In this document: positions 1-8,620 of the stretch, piece after piece
How the letters are laid out: every line of letters begins with the position of its first letter
How positions within the stretch are numbered: position 1 is the first letter of the stretch
Source: Anaerolineales bacterium
GTDB taxonomy: Bacteria; Chloroflexota; Anaerolineae; Anaerolineales; UBA11858
NCBI GenBank assembly: GCA_028278545.1
Contig: JANQED010000033.1
Span: 102,344-166,343, forward strand
Length of the DNA stretch: 64,000 bases
Direction of reading: 5' to 3'
Program-made: the position numbers and the translations under genes
The notes under the pieces: model-generated
Database searches by the model: none
What the model was told of the DNA's origin: nothing
Seen by the model: only the letters and a program-made list of their open reading frames with translations

Positions 1-2
1 TG

Positions 3-161
3 CATTACAGCATGCCTAAATGCAAAATCAAATTAGACCCGCTCAGCAAATTCCTCAAAGAGATGGGCCTGGGAACGATCAAGCCTGTGGAAGAGCTATC
101 AGTGACGCCTTCATCCGTCCCGGCCGAGACTCAGGTTGTGGTCTTGGAGTATCAGGCGTGA
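3..161 (+). CDS. C-terminal end of an unidentified protein (cut by window edge)
   Basis: An open frame runs from the window edge to a TGA at 159-161, giving about 52 residues (an internal ATG lies at 12). The visible tail is Lys/Leu-rich, then Ser/Val/Pro-rich, and ends LEYQA. I do not recognise a family. It points the same way as the next gene, which begins 16 bases later with a GTG, so the two may share a transcript. It could be a short complete ORF from position 12 or the end of a longer one; the sequence to the left decides. Confidence 0.35.
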   Translation, partial: HYSMPKCKIKLDPLSKFLKEMGLGTIKPVEELSVTPSSVPAETQVVVLEYQA

Positions 162-177
162 TATCTGGAGAGAGATT

Positions 178-480
178 GTGGCCGTAAAGCTGTTGATGAC
201 CTGGAATATCCTGCCGGGGCGCGAACAAGAGTACTTTGAATTTGTGGTGCGTGAATTTATCCCGGAAGTTCAACAACTGGGACTCGAAACGACCGAGGCC
301 TGGGTCACAGTTTATGGCGATCACCCTCAAATCCTGGCCGCGGCGAAGACTAATGACCCCAACGAGCTGCGCCGGATTATCCTCTCTCAAGAGTGGGATG
401 GTCTGACAGCGCGTTTGCAAGATTACGTCAAAGATTTGGAGTTCAAAACCGTCCAAGAGCAGCCTGGCTTCCAAATGTAA
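178..480 (+). CDS. Small hypothetical protein, possibly alpha/beta-barrel (ABM/NIPSNAP-like)
   Basis: Codes for 100 residues from a GTG at 178, preceded by GGAGAGAG; the frame is open further upstream but has no better start. It begins VAVKLLMTWNILPGREQEYF, with a strand followed by an amphipathic helix, and later shows WVTVYGD and an alternating helix/strand pattern. This resembles the dimeric alpha-beta barrel proteins (NIPSNAP, antibiotic-biosynthesis-monooxygenase fold), but no signature motif is present, so the fold is a guess. A strong hairpin terminator follows 8 bases after the stop, ending this transcription unit before mutY. Confidence 0.6.
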   Translation: MAVKLLMTWNILPGREQEYFEFVVREFIPEVQQLGLETTEAWVTVYGDHPQILAAAKTNDPNELRRIILSQEWDGLTARLQDYVKDLEFKTVQEQPGFQM

Positions 481-488
481 ATGTCCTG

Positions 489-535
489 AAAGAAGCGTAT
501 GCCAGACAGTGCTGCTGCCTGGCATACGCTTCTTT
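489..535. terminator. Perfect 17-bp hairpin between the small ORF and mutY
   Basis: AAAGAAGCGTATGCCAG at 489-505 pairs perfectly with CTGGCATACGCTTCTTT at 519-535 across a 13-base loop. The arms end in A and T tracts, so it can work as a terminator in either direction. It also argues against mutY start codons lying inside the hairpin (for example at 509). Confidence 0.8.
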
Positions 536-547
536 GCTTGCATACCT

Positions 548-1606
548 ATGGTTACCCCATTTGCTGAAAAATTGTTGGATTGGTACGCTGAAAACGCCCG
601 TGACCTGCCCTGGCGCGGGATGGCCGATCCCTACGCGGTGTGGGTCTCGGAGATTATGCTCCAGCAAACCCGGGTGGAGACCGTGATCCCCTATTTCGAA
701 CGGTGGTTGGCGCGCTTTCCGAATCTTCGTGTACTGGCTGAGGCCTCGCAACAGGATGTACTCAATCTGTGGGAAGGTTTGGGCTACTACAGCCGGGCGC
801 GCAATCTGCACAAGGCGGCAAAGATGGTCATCAATCAGCATGGTGGCGAATTACCCGCTGATGTGGCTTCACTGAAAAGCCTGCCAGGGATCGGGCCTTA
901 TACGGCTGCTGCCATTGCCTCGATTGCCTTTGGCTTGGATGAAGCCGCCCTGGATGGCAATATCCGCCGGGTGTTGTCGCGCACCTTCAACGTCAGCCAA
1001 GCGCTAGGCTCGTCCGCTGGGGAGCAGCGTCTTTGGACTTTGGCGCGCGAGCATCTGCCATCGGGTCAAGCCGGGGACTACAACCAGGCCTTGATGGATT
1101 TGGGGGCCACGGTATGCGTGCCGCGCGAGCCGGCGTGTGATCGGTGCCCTTTGTTTGAGCTATGTGAGGCGCGCGAGCTTGGCGTGCCAAACCTGCGCCC
1201 GGTTCGAAAGAAGAAAGATAGCATCCCCCACCATACGGTTACCGCGGCGGTGATCCAGCGTAATGGAAATGTGCTCATCGGGCAGCGGCCAGAGGGTGGT
1301 TTGCTGGGAGGGATGTGGGAGTTCCCGGGGGGTAAAACCGAGCCGGGAGAGACTCTGCAAGCCTGCCTGAAGCGCGAAATTTGCGAGGAGTTGGGTGCGG
1401 ATATCGAAGTCCGGGAGCCTCTCGGCGTATACGAGCACGCTTATACGCACTTCCGGGTCACCCTGCACGCTTTTCGCTCTGCGCTGCTCTCTGGGGAACC
1501 TCAACCATTGGGCCATGATGCCCTGCGATGGGTGCCCACCTCAGAACTCAACGATTACCCCATGGGGAAGATCGACCGTCAAATTGCGGACTCATTGAAA
1601 GGCTGA
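548..1606 (+). CDS. mutY: A/G-specific adenine glycosylase MutY
   Basis: Removes adenine mispaired with 8-oxoguanine, the last safeguard of the GO repair system. The 352 residues show the whole family layout: catalytic Glu35 in WVSEIMLQQTR, helix-hairpin-helix LPGIGPYTAAAI around 112-123, catalytic Asp136 in LDGNIRR, and the [4Fe-4S] loop with Cys190, 197, 200 and 206 (C-x6-C-x2-C-x5-C). The C-terminal MutT-like domain keeps a full Nudix box (GGKTEPGE at 261-268, then REICEELG), which in MutY reads 8-oxoG. The ATG at 548 is chosen because the longer frame would begin inside the terminator hairpin. The M19 dipeptidase follows 8 bases downstream, so an operon is likely. Confidence 0.96.
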   Translation: MVTPFAEKLLDWYAENARDLPWRGMADPYAVWVSEIMLQQTRVETVIPYFERWLARFPNLRVLAEASQQDVLNLWEGLGYYSRARNLHKAAKMVINQHGGELPADVASLKSLPGIGPYTAAAIASIAFGLDEAALDGNIRRVLSRTFNVSQALGSSAGEQRLWTLAREHLPSGQAGDYNQALMDLGATVCVPREPACDRCPLFELCEARELGVPNLRPVRKKKDSIPHHTVTAAVIQRNGNVLIGQRPEGGLLGGMWEFPGGKTEPGETLQACLKREICEELGADIEVREPLGVYEHAYTHFRVTLHAFRSALLSGEPQPLGHDALRWVPTSELNDYPMGKIDRQIADSLKG

Positions 1607-1614
1607 TTTTATCC

Positions 1615-2688
1615 ATGCTGATTGTAGACGCGCATCAAGACCTGGCCTGGAATGTGCTCGCCTTCGACCGTGATTACACCCTCTCGGCGTCTGAAACGCG
1701 CCGCCGGGAACGCGGCAGCGAGGCCCCCATCCACAATGGCGATACATTGTTGGGCTGGCCGGACTATCAGCGTGGGCGCGTGGCAATCGTCTTCGCAACG
1801 CTTTTCGCAGCGCCTGCCCGACGTAAGCTGGGCCCTTGGGATACGCAATGTTATCGTGACTTCGCGGAAGCAGTTGATCGCTATCAGGCTCAAATCGACG
1901 TCTACCACCGTTTGGTAGAGGATCATCCCGACAAGTTCCGTCTGTTGCGGGCGCAGGAAGAATTGCACGATCATCTGGACGAGTGGGAATCTGATGCTTC
2001 CTCTCCGCCGGTGGGCCTGGTCATTCTGATGGAGGGTGCTGAGGCTGTAGGCGATCCGTCGGAGCTGGCTGAATGGTGGGAACGCGGCGTGCGCATCATC
2101 GGCCCTGCCTGGGCAGGCACCCGTTTCTGCGGCGGCACTGGCGAACCCGGCCCAATGACCAAAGAAGGGCATGCCTTGTTGGAGGGCATGGCGGATTTGG
2201 ACCTGATCCTGGACATCAGCCATATGGATGAGAAGGCGGTGTTGGGGGCTTTGGATGCATACCCTGGTTCGATCATTGCATCCCATTCGAATGCCGCCGC
2301 GCTGCTCGATGGTCTCGACAGCAACCGCTTCCTCTCTGATCGCGTGATCCATGGCTTGATGGAGCGCGATGCTGTGATCGGTGTAGTCCCCTTTAACCGC
2401 TTCTTGCTTTCTGGGTGGCAGGAACGCGACGGACGCCATCTCGTCACCCTGGATTCTGTGGCTGCACAGATCGATTATATCTGCCAAATGGCGGGGGATG
2501 CCCGTCACGTGGGTTTGGGAAGCGACTTCGATGGCGGTTTTGGTTTGCAGAATACCCCCCTAGAGATCGACACCGTCGCTGATTTAGGGAAGTTGTCCCC
2601 TATCTTGATCAATAAGGGTTATACTGAGGAGGATGTTTCTGCCATTCTAGGACGGAATTGGATCACACTTTTAGAGAACGGCCTGTGA
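1615..2688 (+). CDS. Membrane dipeptidase family M19
   Basis: A zinc dipeptidase of the renal-dipeptidase family, cleaving dipeptides including D-residue ones. The 357 residues begin MLIVDAHQDL, giving the HxD metal pair (His7, Asp9). Further ligands appear in order: the bridging Glu in LMEGAEAVGD, His in LDISHMDEKA, His in IIASHSNAAAL, and Asp in LGSDFDGGF. No signal peptide is visible, so the enzyme is cytoplasmic, unlike the animal enzyme. The ATG at 1615 removes a 29-residue out-of-family extension. It sits 8 bases after mutY and 4 bases before the next membrane protein. Confidence 0.92.
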   Translation: MLIVDAHQDLAWNVLAFDRDYTLSASETRRRERGSEAPIHNGDTLLGWPDYQRGRVAIVFATLFAAPARRKLGPWDTQCYRDFAEAVDRYQAQIDVYHRLVEDHPDKFRLLRAQEELHDHLDEWESDASSPPVGLVILMEGAEAVGDPSELAEWWERGVRIIGPAWAGTRFCGGTGEPGPMTKEGHALLEGMADLDLILDISHMDEKAVLGALDAYPGSIIASHSNAAALLDGLDSNRFLSDRVIHGLMERDAVIGVVPFNRFLLSGWQERDGRHLVTLDSVAAQIDYICQMAGDARHVGLGSDFDGGFGLQNTPLEIDTVADLGKLSPILINKGYTEEDVSAILGRNWITLLENGL

Positions 2689-2692
2689 AAGG

Positions 2693-3157
2693 ATGAGTGT
2701 TGTGGTTGAGGTAAGGTCTCAGAATGGGTCTCGCAGGGAGGGGGTTGGCTTGGGATTAGCGATCTTTGGCTTTGTGCTATTTCTGATGGGCGTCGAACCC
2801 GGTATTTTCAACTTGGACCGCAGCCCGGTGGTGGGGTTTGTGCAGATCGCGGTCTTTTTAATAGGGCTGGCGGTTATTTGTGTTGGAGGATATATCAGTT
2901 TTTCAATTCAGTGGACAGCGGGAGAGCGGTCCCTGGCTGCCGATATCGGCCTGCGCCTGGTCAGTACCGGTTATGTGATCGCTTTTGTCTCAGGATTGGC
3001 AGATGTGTTCGGGTTTGGCACCCAACCCTTTCCGATGGTGCCATATTTCGGCCCCTTGCAAGCCGCGGGGGTAGTGGTGGGGGAAGTTGTCATCGCAATC
3101 GGCTTTCTGTTGGTGATTTTGCCCAAAAAATCGCCCGACTCCCACATGGAAGAGTAG
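2693..3157 (+). CDS. Hypothetical four-helix membrane protein
   Basis: Codes for 154 residues starting 4 bases after the dipeptidase stop, so it is probably co-translated. About four hydrophobic segments are visible, near residues 20-38, 47-70, 88-108 and 122-146, with short polar links and a short charged tail (KKSPDSHMEE). There is no recognisable domain. Function is unknown; position suggests only that it is expressed with mutY and the dipeptidase. Confidence 0.75.
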   Translation: MSVVVEVRSQNGSRREGVGLGLAIFGFVLFLMGVEPGIFNLDRSPVVGFVQIAVFLIGLAVICVGGYISFSIQWTAGERSLAADIGLRLVSTGYVIAFVSGLADVFGFGTQPFPMVPYFGPLQAAGVVVGEVVIAIGFLLVILPKKSPDSHMEE

Positions 3158-3171
3158 GAAACGCGGGGGAA

Positions 3172-4503
3172 TTATCCCAACGCTTCAAGCATTTCTCGAT
3201 TTGTAGCGAATTTAAAGTCTTCCAGGCCGTGGGCTTCAGCTTGCGCCCTTTCGATCTGGCTGAGTCTTTCAACACCGGCCTTATCAACCACGGGGTGAGG
3301 CAGTTTCGCCATCCTCTCAGCAACAGCTCCAAGATGGTTAGCGGTGTCTTCGGGAGCGGGTAAGGTTTGAAGATATTGAAGCACGGCCTCGGCGCCATTT
3401 TCTCCGTCTTTACGGGCATAACCGACCAATCCGCTGCTGGCCTCGCGCGACCACCCAGCTACGAAGACACCTTCTAAGGGTTTTTGCGTTTCCGGGTCGA
3501 ACACTTCGTAGGAAAGCTCGTTGATCGGGTAGCGAGGGGTGGGATGTTTGACGAAAGCATTCCACTGGACCGGAAGGCCAAACGATTCATCGACCTTATC
3601 CCCGATACAGAACACGACCGTGTCCACATCTAAGACGCGCCTGGTGCCCAGCGGGTGGGTTTTCGTGCCCCCATTGCGGGCGACCAATTTTGTGTCCTCA
3701 ACTTCCAGGCCGCGCACCTCTCCACGGTCATCTCCAAGCATTCGCGTTGGCGATGAGAGGAACTGAAATGTGAAGCGCGATTCCGAATTAGGCTCTTTGG
3801 CCTTTGGCAGCGCCGAGAGGATGAAATCCTTGGCTGCCGTGGGGTCTTGATCTACGGCGCGCATGTGCACGGCAACGCGCTCGAACTCAGCCTCTAGAGC
3901 ATCCAGATCGAGGTTGAGGGCTACACTTTCCATCTCTTTTTTGGTGAATTTGACTTCTGCTGGGCCTCGCCTTGCTACTGCGATCACTTCATCGACTTTC
4001 TTGTCGCGGATCATCCAATGGGCAATATCGATCATCACATTGCCCACACCGATCAGCGCGACGCGCCTCCCGATGGCGAACTGGCGTTCACTGAAGGGCG
4101 GCAGCTTGTTATAGTGATAGACCAGGTCTTTGGCATGGAAAACCCCTTTGAGGTCTTCTCCGGGCAGCCCCAGCCATTTGGTGCCCTGAGCACCAACAGT
4201 CACGACGATGGCCTGAAATCCGATCTGGCGCAGGTCATCAAGGTTCAAATCCCCGGCATTTCCGACCCTGACATTCCCGTAATAAGTGATCTTCTGCTCG
4301 GCGAGGATCTTTTGAAATTGTTTGCGCAGACCAGCCTTCATACGATATTTGGTGTGATAAATACCATATTCAGCCAGGCCGCCCGGTTTGATGTCGCGGT
4401 TAAAAATGACCACCTCGACCCCAGCCTGGGCCAGTTTTTTAGCAGCATATAAGCCAGCCGGGCCAGCGCCAACGACAGCCACAAGATAATTCCCATTTTC
4501 CAT
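3172..4503 (-). CDS. Ferredoxin-NADP reductase, adrenodoxin-reductase (FprA) type
   Basis: A 443-residue flavoprotein that would move electrons between NAD(P)H and ferredoxin. The FAD Rossmann motif GAGPAG is at 12-17, the second dinucleotide site is in LIGVGNVMIDIAH (FprA enzymes have a GxGNVxxDxxR element here), and GWSREASSGLVGYARKDG near the C-terminus matches the GW-x-GPTGVIG region that contacts FAD in this family. The usual final Arg of the NADP motif is His here, so NADP versus NAD preference is open. A GGAGG lies about 10 bases upstream of the ATG, and a TATAAT-like box sits at 4543-4548 on the minus strand. The gene converges with the membrane protein before it. Confidence 0.88.
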   Translation of the reverse strand: MENGNYLVAVVGAGPAGLYAAKKLAQAGVEVVIFNRDIKPGGLAEYGIYHTKYRMKAGLRKQFQKILAEQKITYYGNVRVGNAGDLNLDDLRQIGFQAIVVTVGAQGTKWLGLPGEDLKGVFHAKDLVYHYNKLPPFSERQFAIGRRVALIGVGNVMIDIAHWMIRDKKVDEVIAVARRGPAEVKFTKKEMESVALNLDLDALEAEFERVAVHMRAVDQDPTAAKDFILSALPKAKEPNSESRFTFQFLSSPTRMLGDDRGEVRGLEVEDTKLVARNGGTKTHPLGTRRVLDVDTVVFCIGDKVDESFGLPVQWNAFVKHPTPRYPINELSYEVFDPETQKPLEGVFVAGWSREASSGLVGYARKDGENGAEAVLQYLQTLPAPEDTANHLGAVAERMAKLPHPVVDKAGVERLSQIERAQAEAHGLEDFKFATNREMLEALG

Positions 4504-4759
4504 GTAGTGTGTTCCTCCGAGGGTTGGTTAGCTTCTGTGGGTATTATACCTGCCCTTGTTTGTGACCTGCCAGCCTCGCGCGATGGAAAGAGGCCATCTT
4601 AAAGCGGTTGTTGATGATACAATTCCAGTTTGATTGTTGACGAGACAGCCCCCGTTCACCTGGCTGTGCCGGTTTGTTCCTGGGTGGTTCTTGATCCCAA
4701 AGGGATAGCTGTCTCCGGAGTTGGTCGCAATAAAATCTTTTTATGAGGTATTGCTTTAG

Positions 4760-6049
4760 ATGGACTCTCCCATAACTGAATTAAAACTTTCCAATGGGAT
4801 GCGAGTGATGCTCAAGGAGATCCACACAGCGCCGATCATCAGCAGTTGGGTCTGGTATCGGGTTGGGTCGCGCGATGAAATCCCCGGCAAGACGGGGATA
4901 TCTCATTGGGTGGAGCATATGCAGTTCAAAGGCACCCCCCAGTTTCCTGGCGGCGTTCTCGATAAGGCCGTCTCCAGGGAAGGGGGTGTCTGGAATGCCT
5001 TTACCTACCTGGATTGGACAACTTATTTCGAGACCATGCCCGCCGACAAGATCGACCTGGCCCTGCGCCTGGAAGCGGACCGCATGGTCAACAGCATCTT
5101 CGACGCCGAAGAAGTAGAATCTGAGCGCACGGTGATCATCTCTGAGCGGCAAGGCAGCGAGAACCAGCCTCTCTTCCAATTGGGTGAGGTGATGCGGGCC
5201 GCGGCCTTCCGGGTGCACCCCTATCATCATGAGATTCTTGGAGATATGGCCGATCTGCAAACCATCCAGCGTGATGATCTTTACAATCACTATCGCAGTT
5301 ATTACCGGCCTAATAATGCCGTGATGGTCGTGGCGGGAGATTTCGAAACCCAGGCGGTGAGGGAGCGCATCGAAGCGCTGTATGGGCCCTTGGGGGCTGG
5401 TGATGATCCCATACGACCGGCACGCCCCGAGCCCCCCCAGCGTGGTGAACATCGCCTGACCGTGGAGGGTTCTGACGATACAACGTATGTGCAGGTGCTC
5501 TATCACTCTCCGGTCGCCTCAGACCCGGACTTCTTCCCCTTCATCGTCCTGGATAGTTTGCTGACCGGCCCCACGGGTTTGAACATGTTTGGCGGCGGGA
5601 TTTCCAACAAGACCTCGCAACTCTATCTCAAGCTGGTGGAGGGCGACCTGGCAGTGGGCGTGCGAGGCAGCCTGCCTGTGACTATTGACCCTTATGTTTA
5701 CAACATTACAGTGACCGTCCATCCTGACCGTACGGCTGAGGAGGTCATCACTGCGCTGGATGAAGAGATCCAGCGAGTGCAGGAGACGCCGCCGACCCAG
5801 GAGGCCGTCGATCGGGCGGTCAAACAAGCGCGGGCGCTGTTTGCCTACGGCAGTGAGAGCATCACCAACCAGGCTTTCTGGATGGGCTTCACGGAGATGT
5901 TTGATTCTTACGACTGGTTTACTGGTTATCTGGATCGTCTGGCTGCTGTGACGACCGATGATGTGCAGCGCATTGCACAGACGTATTTGGTGCCCCGCCA
6001 GCGGGTTTTGGGAACCTATTTGCCCACCAATGGGGAGGTGTCAAAATGA
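4760..6049 (+). CDS. M16 family zinc peptidase, catalytic subunit
   Basis: A 429-residue pitrilysin/processing-peptidase relative. It carries the inverted zinc motif HxxEH as His49-Trp-Val-Glu52-His53 and the distal Glu ligand about 76 residues later (Glu129 in VIISERQGSENQ). The N- and C-terminal M16 halves are both present. No signal peptide is seen. The next gene, overlapping by 4 bases (ATGA), is a second M16 chain without zinc ligands, so the pair probably forms a heterodimer like mitochondrial processing peptidase or the bacterial two-chain M16B enzymes. The 256 bases upstream hold the divergent reductase promoter and probably this one's, though I see no strong -35. Confidence 0.93.
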   Translation: MDSPITELKLSNGMRVMLKEIHTAPIISSWVWYRVGSRDEIPGKTGISHWVEHMQFKGTPQFPGGVLDKAVSREGGVWNAFTYLDWTTYFETMPADKIDLALRLEADRMVNSIFDAEEVESERTVIISERQGSENQPLFQLGEVMRAAAFRVHPYHHEILGDMADLQTIQRDDLYNHYRSYYRPNNAVMVVAGDFETQAVRERIEALYGPLGAGDDPIRPARPEPPQRGEHRLTVEGSDDTTYVQVLYHSPVASDPDFFPFIVLDSLLTGPTGLNMFGGGISNKTSQLYLKLVEGDLAVGVRGSLPVTIDPYVYNITVTVHPDRTAEEVITALDEEIQRVQETPPTQEAVDRAVKQARALFAYGSESITNQAFWMGFTEMFDSYDWFTGYLDRLAAVTTDDVQRIAQTYLVPRQRVLGTYLPTNGEVSK

Positions 6050-7323
6050 AGCTCGCAATTAGCCAGTCTTCTCTCCCTGGCCCTGATGACATTACTTGCG
6101 TTGAGCTTTCCAATGGCATCACCGTATTGGCCCGGTCAAATTTCAACAGCCCGTCCGTCACGGTGAGCGGTTACCTCGCTGTGGGGGGATTATTCGATCC
6201 TGACGAGAAGCTGGGCATTGGGGATTTCGTCTCTGCGGCCCTGATGCGCGGCACCGAGAAACGCGACTTTCAGGGGATATACCAGGCCCTGGAGTCTGTG
6301 GGGGCCAGTTTGAGCTTCAGCGGCGCGACCCATACGACCGGCTTTGGGGGAAAATCGCTGGCGGAGGATTTGCCCCTGCTGTTGGAATTGCTCTCCGAGG
6401 GGCTGCGCCAGCCGGTGTTCCCTGAGCAGCAGATCGAGCGCTTGCGGGCACAGTTGCTGACAGGGTTGACTCTGCGCGCCCAGGACACGCGCGATATGGC
6501 CGGGTTGACCTTCGACCAGATGGTCTACAAAGGCCACCCTTACAGCCGACCGGAAGATGGCTACCCGGAGACGATCCAATCGATCACTCGCCAGGATTTG
6601 GTCCACTTCCACAAAAAGCATTATGGGCCGCGCGGCATGGTCGTCGCTGTGGTCGGCGGGGTGTCGCCCGAAGAGGCGGTCGAAAGAGTTCGGGCCGCCC
6701 TGGGGGGTTGGGAGAACCCCGATCAACCGGACCCGCCTCAACTCCCGTCCGTCGCTCCGCTTGAGAAGGTGATCAGCCAACGGGTAGAAATCCCTGGCAA
6801 ATCTCAGGCCGATATCGTGGTCGGCGCGGCCGGTCCCCCCCGCAAAGCGGAGGAATTCTTCGAGGCTGCCCTGGGGAACAGCGTCTTTGGACAGTTTGGG
6901 ATGATGGGGCGCATTGGTGAGGCAGTGCGGGAGAAGGCCGGCCTGGCGTATTACGCCTTCAGCCAGATGAGCGCCGGCATTGGCCCAGGCCCGTGGTCGG
7001 TGAGTGCGGGCGTCAACCCGGACAATGTTGAGAAAGCTATTGACCTGATCCGCGCTGAGATCAAACGCTTTGTGACGGAATCGGTGGCCGAGGATGAGTT
7101 GAGTGACAGTAAGGCCAATTTCATCGGGCGTCTGCCCCTGGCCCTGGAGTCCAACGGCGGGGTAGCCGGTGCGCTGCTCAATCTGGCGCGCTATGACCTG
7201 GGAATGGATTATTATCAGCGTTATGCTGGCCTGGTTGAGGCCGTGAGTCCAGAGGGCGTGCTGGCGGCAGCGAGCAAATACCTGCACCCCGACAAGCTGG
7301 CAGTGGCCGTTGCTGGCCCTTAA
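6046..7323 (+). CDS. M16 family peptidase, non-catalytic partner subunit
   Basis: A 425-residue M16 homologue that overlaps the catalytic chain by 4 bases. At the zinc site it reads GIGDFVSAALMRGT where the partner reads GISHWVEHMQFKGT: the His, Glu and His are Asp60, Ser63 and Ala64. It cannot bind zinc in the usual way, as in the alpha chains of processing peptidases. The C-terminal half keeps the glycine-rich stretch (GMMGRIGEAVREKAGLAY) that helps hold the substrate in such pairs. Translational coupling fits 1:1 production. acpS follows 33 bases later. Confidence 0.92.
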   Translation: MKLAISQSSLPGPDDITCVELSNGITVLARSNFNSPSVTVSGYLAVGGLFDPDEKLGIGDFVSAALMRGTEKRDFQGIYQALESVGASLSFSGATHTTGFGGKSLAEDLPLLLELLSEGLRQPVFPEQQIERLRAQLLTGLTLRAQDTRDMAGLTFDQMVYKGHPYSRPEDGYPETIQSITRQDLVHFHKKHYGPRGMVVAVVGGVSPEEAVERVRAALGGWENPDQPDPPQLPSVAPLEKVISQRVEIPGKSQADIVVGAAGPPRKAEEFFEAALGNSVFGQFGMMGRIGEAVREKAGLAYYAFSQMSAGIGPGPWSVSAGVNPDNVEKAIDLIRAEIKRFVTESVAEDELSDSKANFIGRLPLALESNGGVAGALLNLARYDLGMDYYQRYAGLVEAVSPEGVLAAASKYLHPDKLAVAVAGP

Positions 7324-7356
7324 TCAATTTAATTATGCGTTTAGCGTGAAAGTGAT

Positions 7357-7761
7357 ATGAAACTGGCAACCGGCGTTGACATCATCGAGATCGAACGCAT
7401 CGAAGAGTCTATCGCCCGCAACGGTGAGCGATTCTTGAAGCGCGTTTACACTGAGGATGAGTTAGCGATATGCGGCGATGACCCGGCCTCCCTGGCGGTG
7501 CGCTTCACTGCCAAGGAAGCCGTCGCCAAAGCGCTGGGCTGCGGCATCGGTGATGTGCGCTGGCAGGAGATCGAAATCCTGCGCGATGAAAAGCGCGCCC
7601 CAGTTTTGCATCTCTATGGGGCTGCCCAGGCATTAGCAGATGAACTTGGACTGGAAAACTGGTCGCTCAGTCTCAGCCACACTAAGAGCCATGCGGTGGC
7701 GTTTGTGGTGGCCCTTGGAGGTTGGGGGTTGGAGGGTGGAAATTGGATGTTAGAAGTTTGA
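7357..7761 (+). CDS. acpS: Holo-[acyl-carrier-protein] synthase AcpS
   Basis: Transfers the 4'-phosphopantetheine arm of CoA to acyl carrier protein. The 134 residues have the two magnesium-binding motifs: Asp8 in TGVDIIEIERI and Glu54 in RFTAKEAVAKALG. The domain ends at SLSHTKSHAVAFVVAL; the last 14 residues (GGWGLEGGNWMLEV) are not family sequence and come from a 7-bp repeat array that runs over the stop codon. The gene follows the M16 pair and ends at a bidirectional terminator. Confidence 0.94.
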   Translation: MKLATGVDIIEIERIEESIARNGERFLKRVYTEDELAICGDDPASLAVRFTAKEAVAKALGCGIGDVRWQEIEILRDEKRAPVLHLYGAAQALADELGLENWSLSLSHTKSHAVAFVVALGGWGLEGGNWMLEV

Positions 7762-7763
7762 CG
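7715..7763 (+). repeat. Degenerate heptamer array forming the acpS tail
   Basis: Seven consecutive 7-base units: TTGGAGG, TTGGGGG, TTGGAGG, GTGGAAA, TTGGATG, TTAGAAG, TTTGACG. They start just after the conserved AcpS core and include its stop codon. The units drift in sequence but keep the 7-base spacing. Confidence 0.7.
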
Positions 7764-7790
7764 ATGTTCTTTTCAGTGCTTTAGAAATTG

Positions 7791-7827
7791 AAAACCCGGT
7801 TCATCTCTGGAGAGCGAACCGGGTTTT
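7791..7827. terminator. Bidirectional terminator between acpS and dedA
   Basis: AAAACCCGGTTC (7791-7802) pairs with GAACCGGGTTTT (7816-7827) around a 13-base loop. A and T tails on both sides suit the convergent genes acpS and dedA. The core AACCCGGTT recurs in the palindrome after tyrS. Confidence 0.85.
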
Positions 7828-7846
7828 GATATTTGCCTGTATTCTT

Positions 7847-8515
7847 TTATGCTTCGGCTTCTGCTTCCGCTTTTTCGGCTTTGATTTCTGCTCTGGCCTT
7901 GAAGAACTCGTAGACCGGCGGAATGAACGAGATAAAGATGATGGCGAAGATCACCAACTCGAAGTTGTTCTTGACGAAGGGCAGGTTGCCGAAGTAATAG
8001 CCCAACAATGTGAAGCTGGTCACCCAGACGATGGCACCCACAACGTTGTAAGTGACAAAACGGCCATAGCGCATCGTCCCGACACCGGCTACGAAGGGGG
8101 CAAAGGTGCGGATAATGGGGACGAAACGCGCCAGGATGATGGTCTTGCCGCCGTGCTTCTCGTAAAACTGCTGGGTCTTTTGGAGATAATCCTGTTTCAG
8201 CCAGCGGATGTTGCCGCTGAAGGCTCGATCTCCAACATAGCTGCCGATCCAGTAGTTGATTGTGTCTCCGAGGATCGCGGCGACTATCAGGAGGCCAATG
8301 ATCGTCCAATGATTCAGGTCTCCCTTGGCTGCGAAGCTCCCTGCGGCGAAGAGCAAGGAATCGCCGGGCAGGAAGGGGGTCACTACGAAGCCTGTTTCCA
8401 TGAAGACGATCAAGAACAGGATGATATAGGTCCAAGTGCCGTATTGGGAGATGATGGTGCTCAGGTGTTCATCTATATGGAGCACGAATTCGATCAAGAA
8501 GGTGATGAGTTCCAT
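7847..8515 (-). CDS. DedA family membrane protein
   Basis: A 222-residue polytopic protein of the DedA/VTT superfamily, members of which act as lipid scramblases or undecaprenyl-phosphate flippases and affect membrane potential. Family marks seen: the acidic Glu in the FMETG segment, the re-entrant FLPGDSLLFAAG loop, and the second loop RFVPIIRTFAPFVAG with its two Arg. Several transmembrane segments follow, then a charged tail rich in Ala, Glu and Lys. It stands alone between a terminator and the selenoprotein operon, transcribed in the same direction as the latter. Confidence 0.92.
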   Translation of the reverse strand: MELITFLIEFVLHIDEHLSTIISQYGTWTYIILFLIVFMETGFVVTPFLPGDSLLFAAGSFAAKGDLNHWTIIGLLIVAAILGDTINYWIGSYVGDRAFSGNIRWLKQDYLQKTQQFYEKHGGKTIILARFVPIIRTFAPFVAGVGTMRYGRFVTYNVVGAIVWVTSFTLLGYYFGNLPFVKNNFELVIFAIIFISFIPPVYEFFKARAEIKAEKAEAEAEA

Positions 8516-8620
8516 GGGGTATCCTTTTGAAGGTTAAAGCGGGCGGAATTATAGCCTGTGACCATCAATCGAGCAATGCAAGGACGCGGTTCTTCCATGC
8601 AACCGCGTCCCTGATGAGCG

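Noticed and set aside
509-547. Upstream start for mutY
   Set aside because: These codons lie in and just after the 17-bp terminator hairpin and are not family sequence; the ATG at 548 gives the normal MutY start.
6190-7287. 365-codon minus-strand frame opposite the second M16 gene
   Set aside because: Mirror of a strongly supported M16 chain in GC-rich DNA; no family resemblance.
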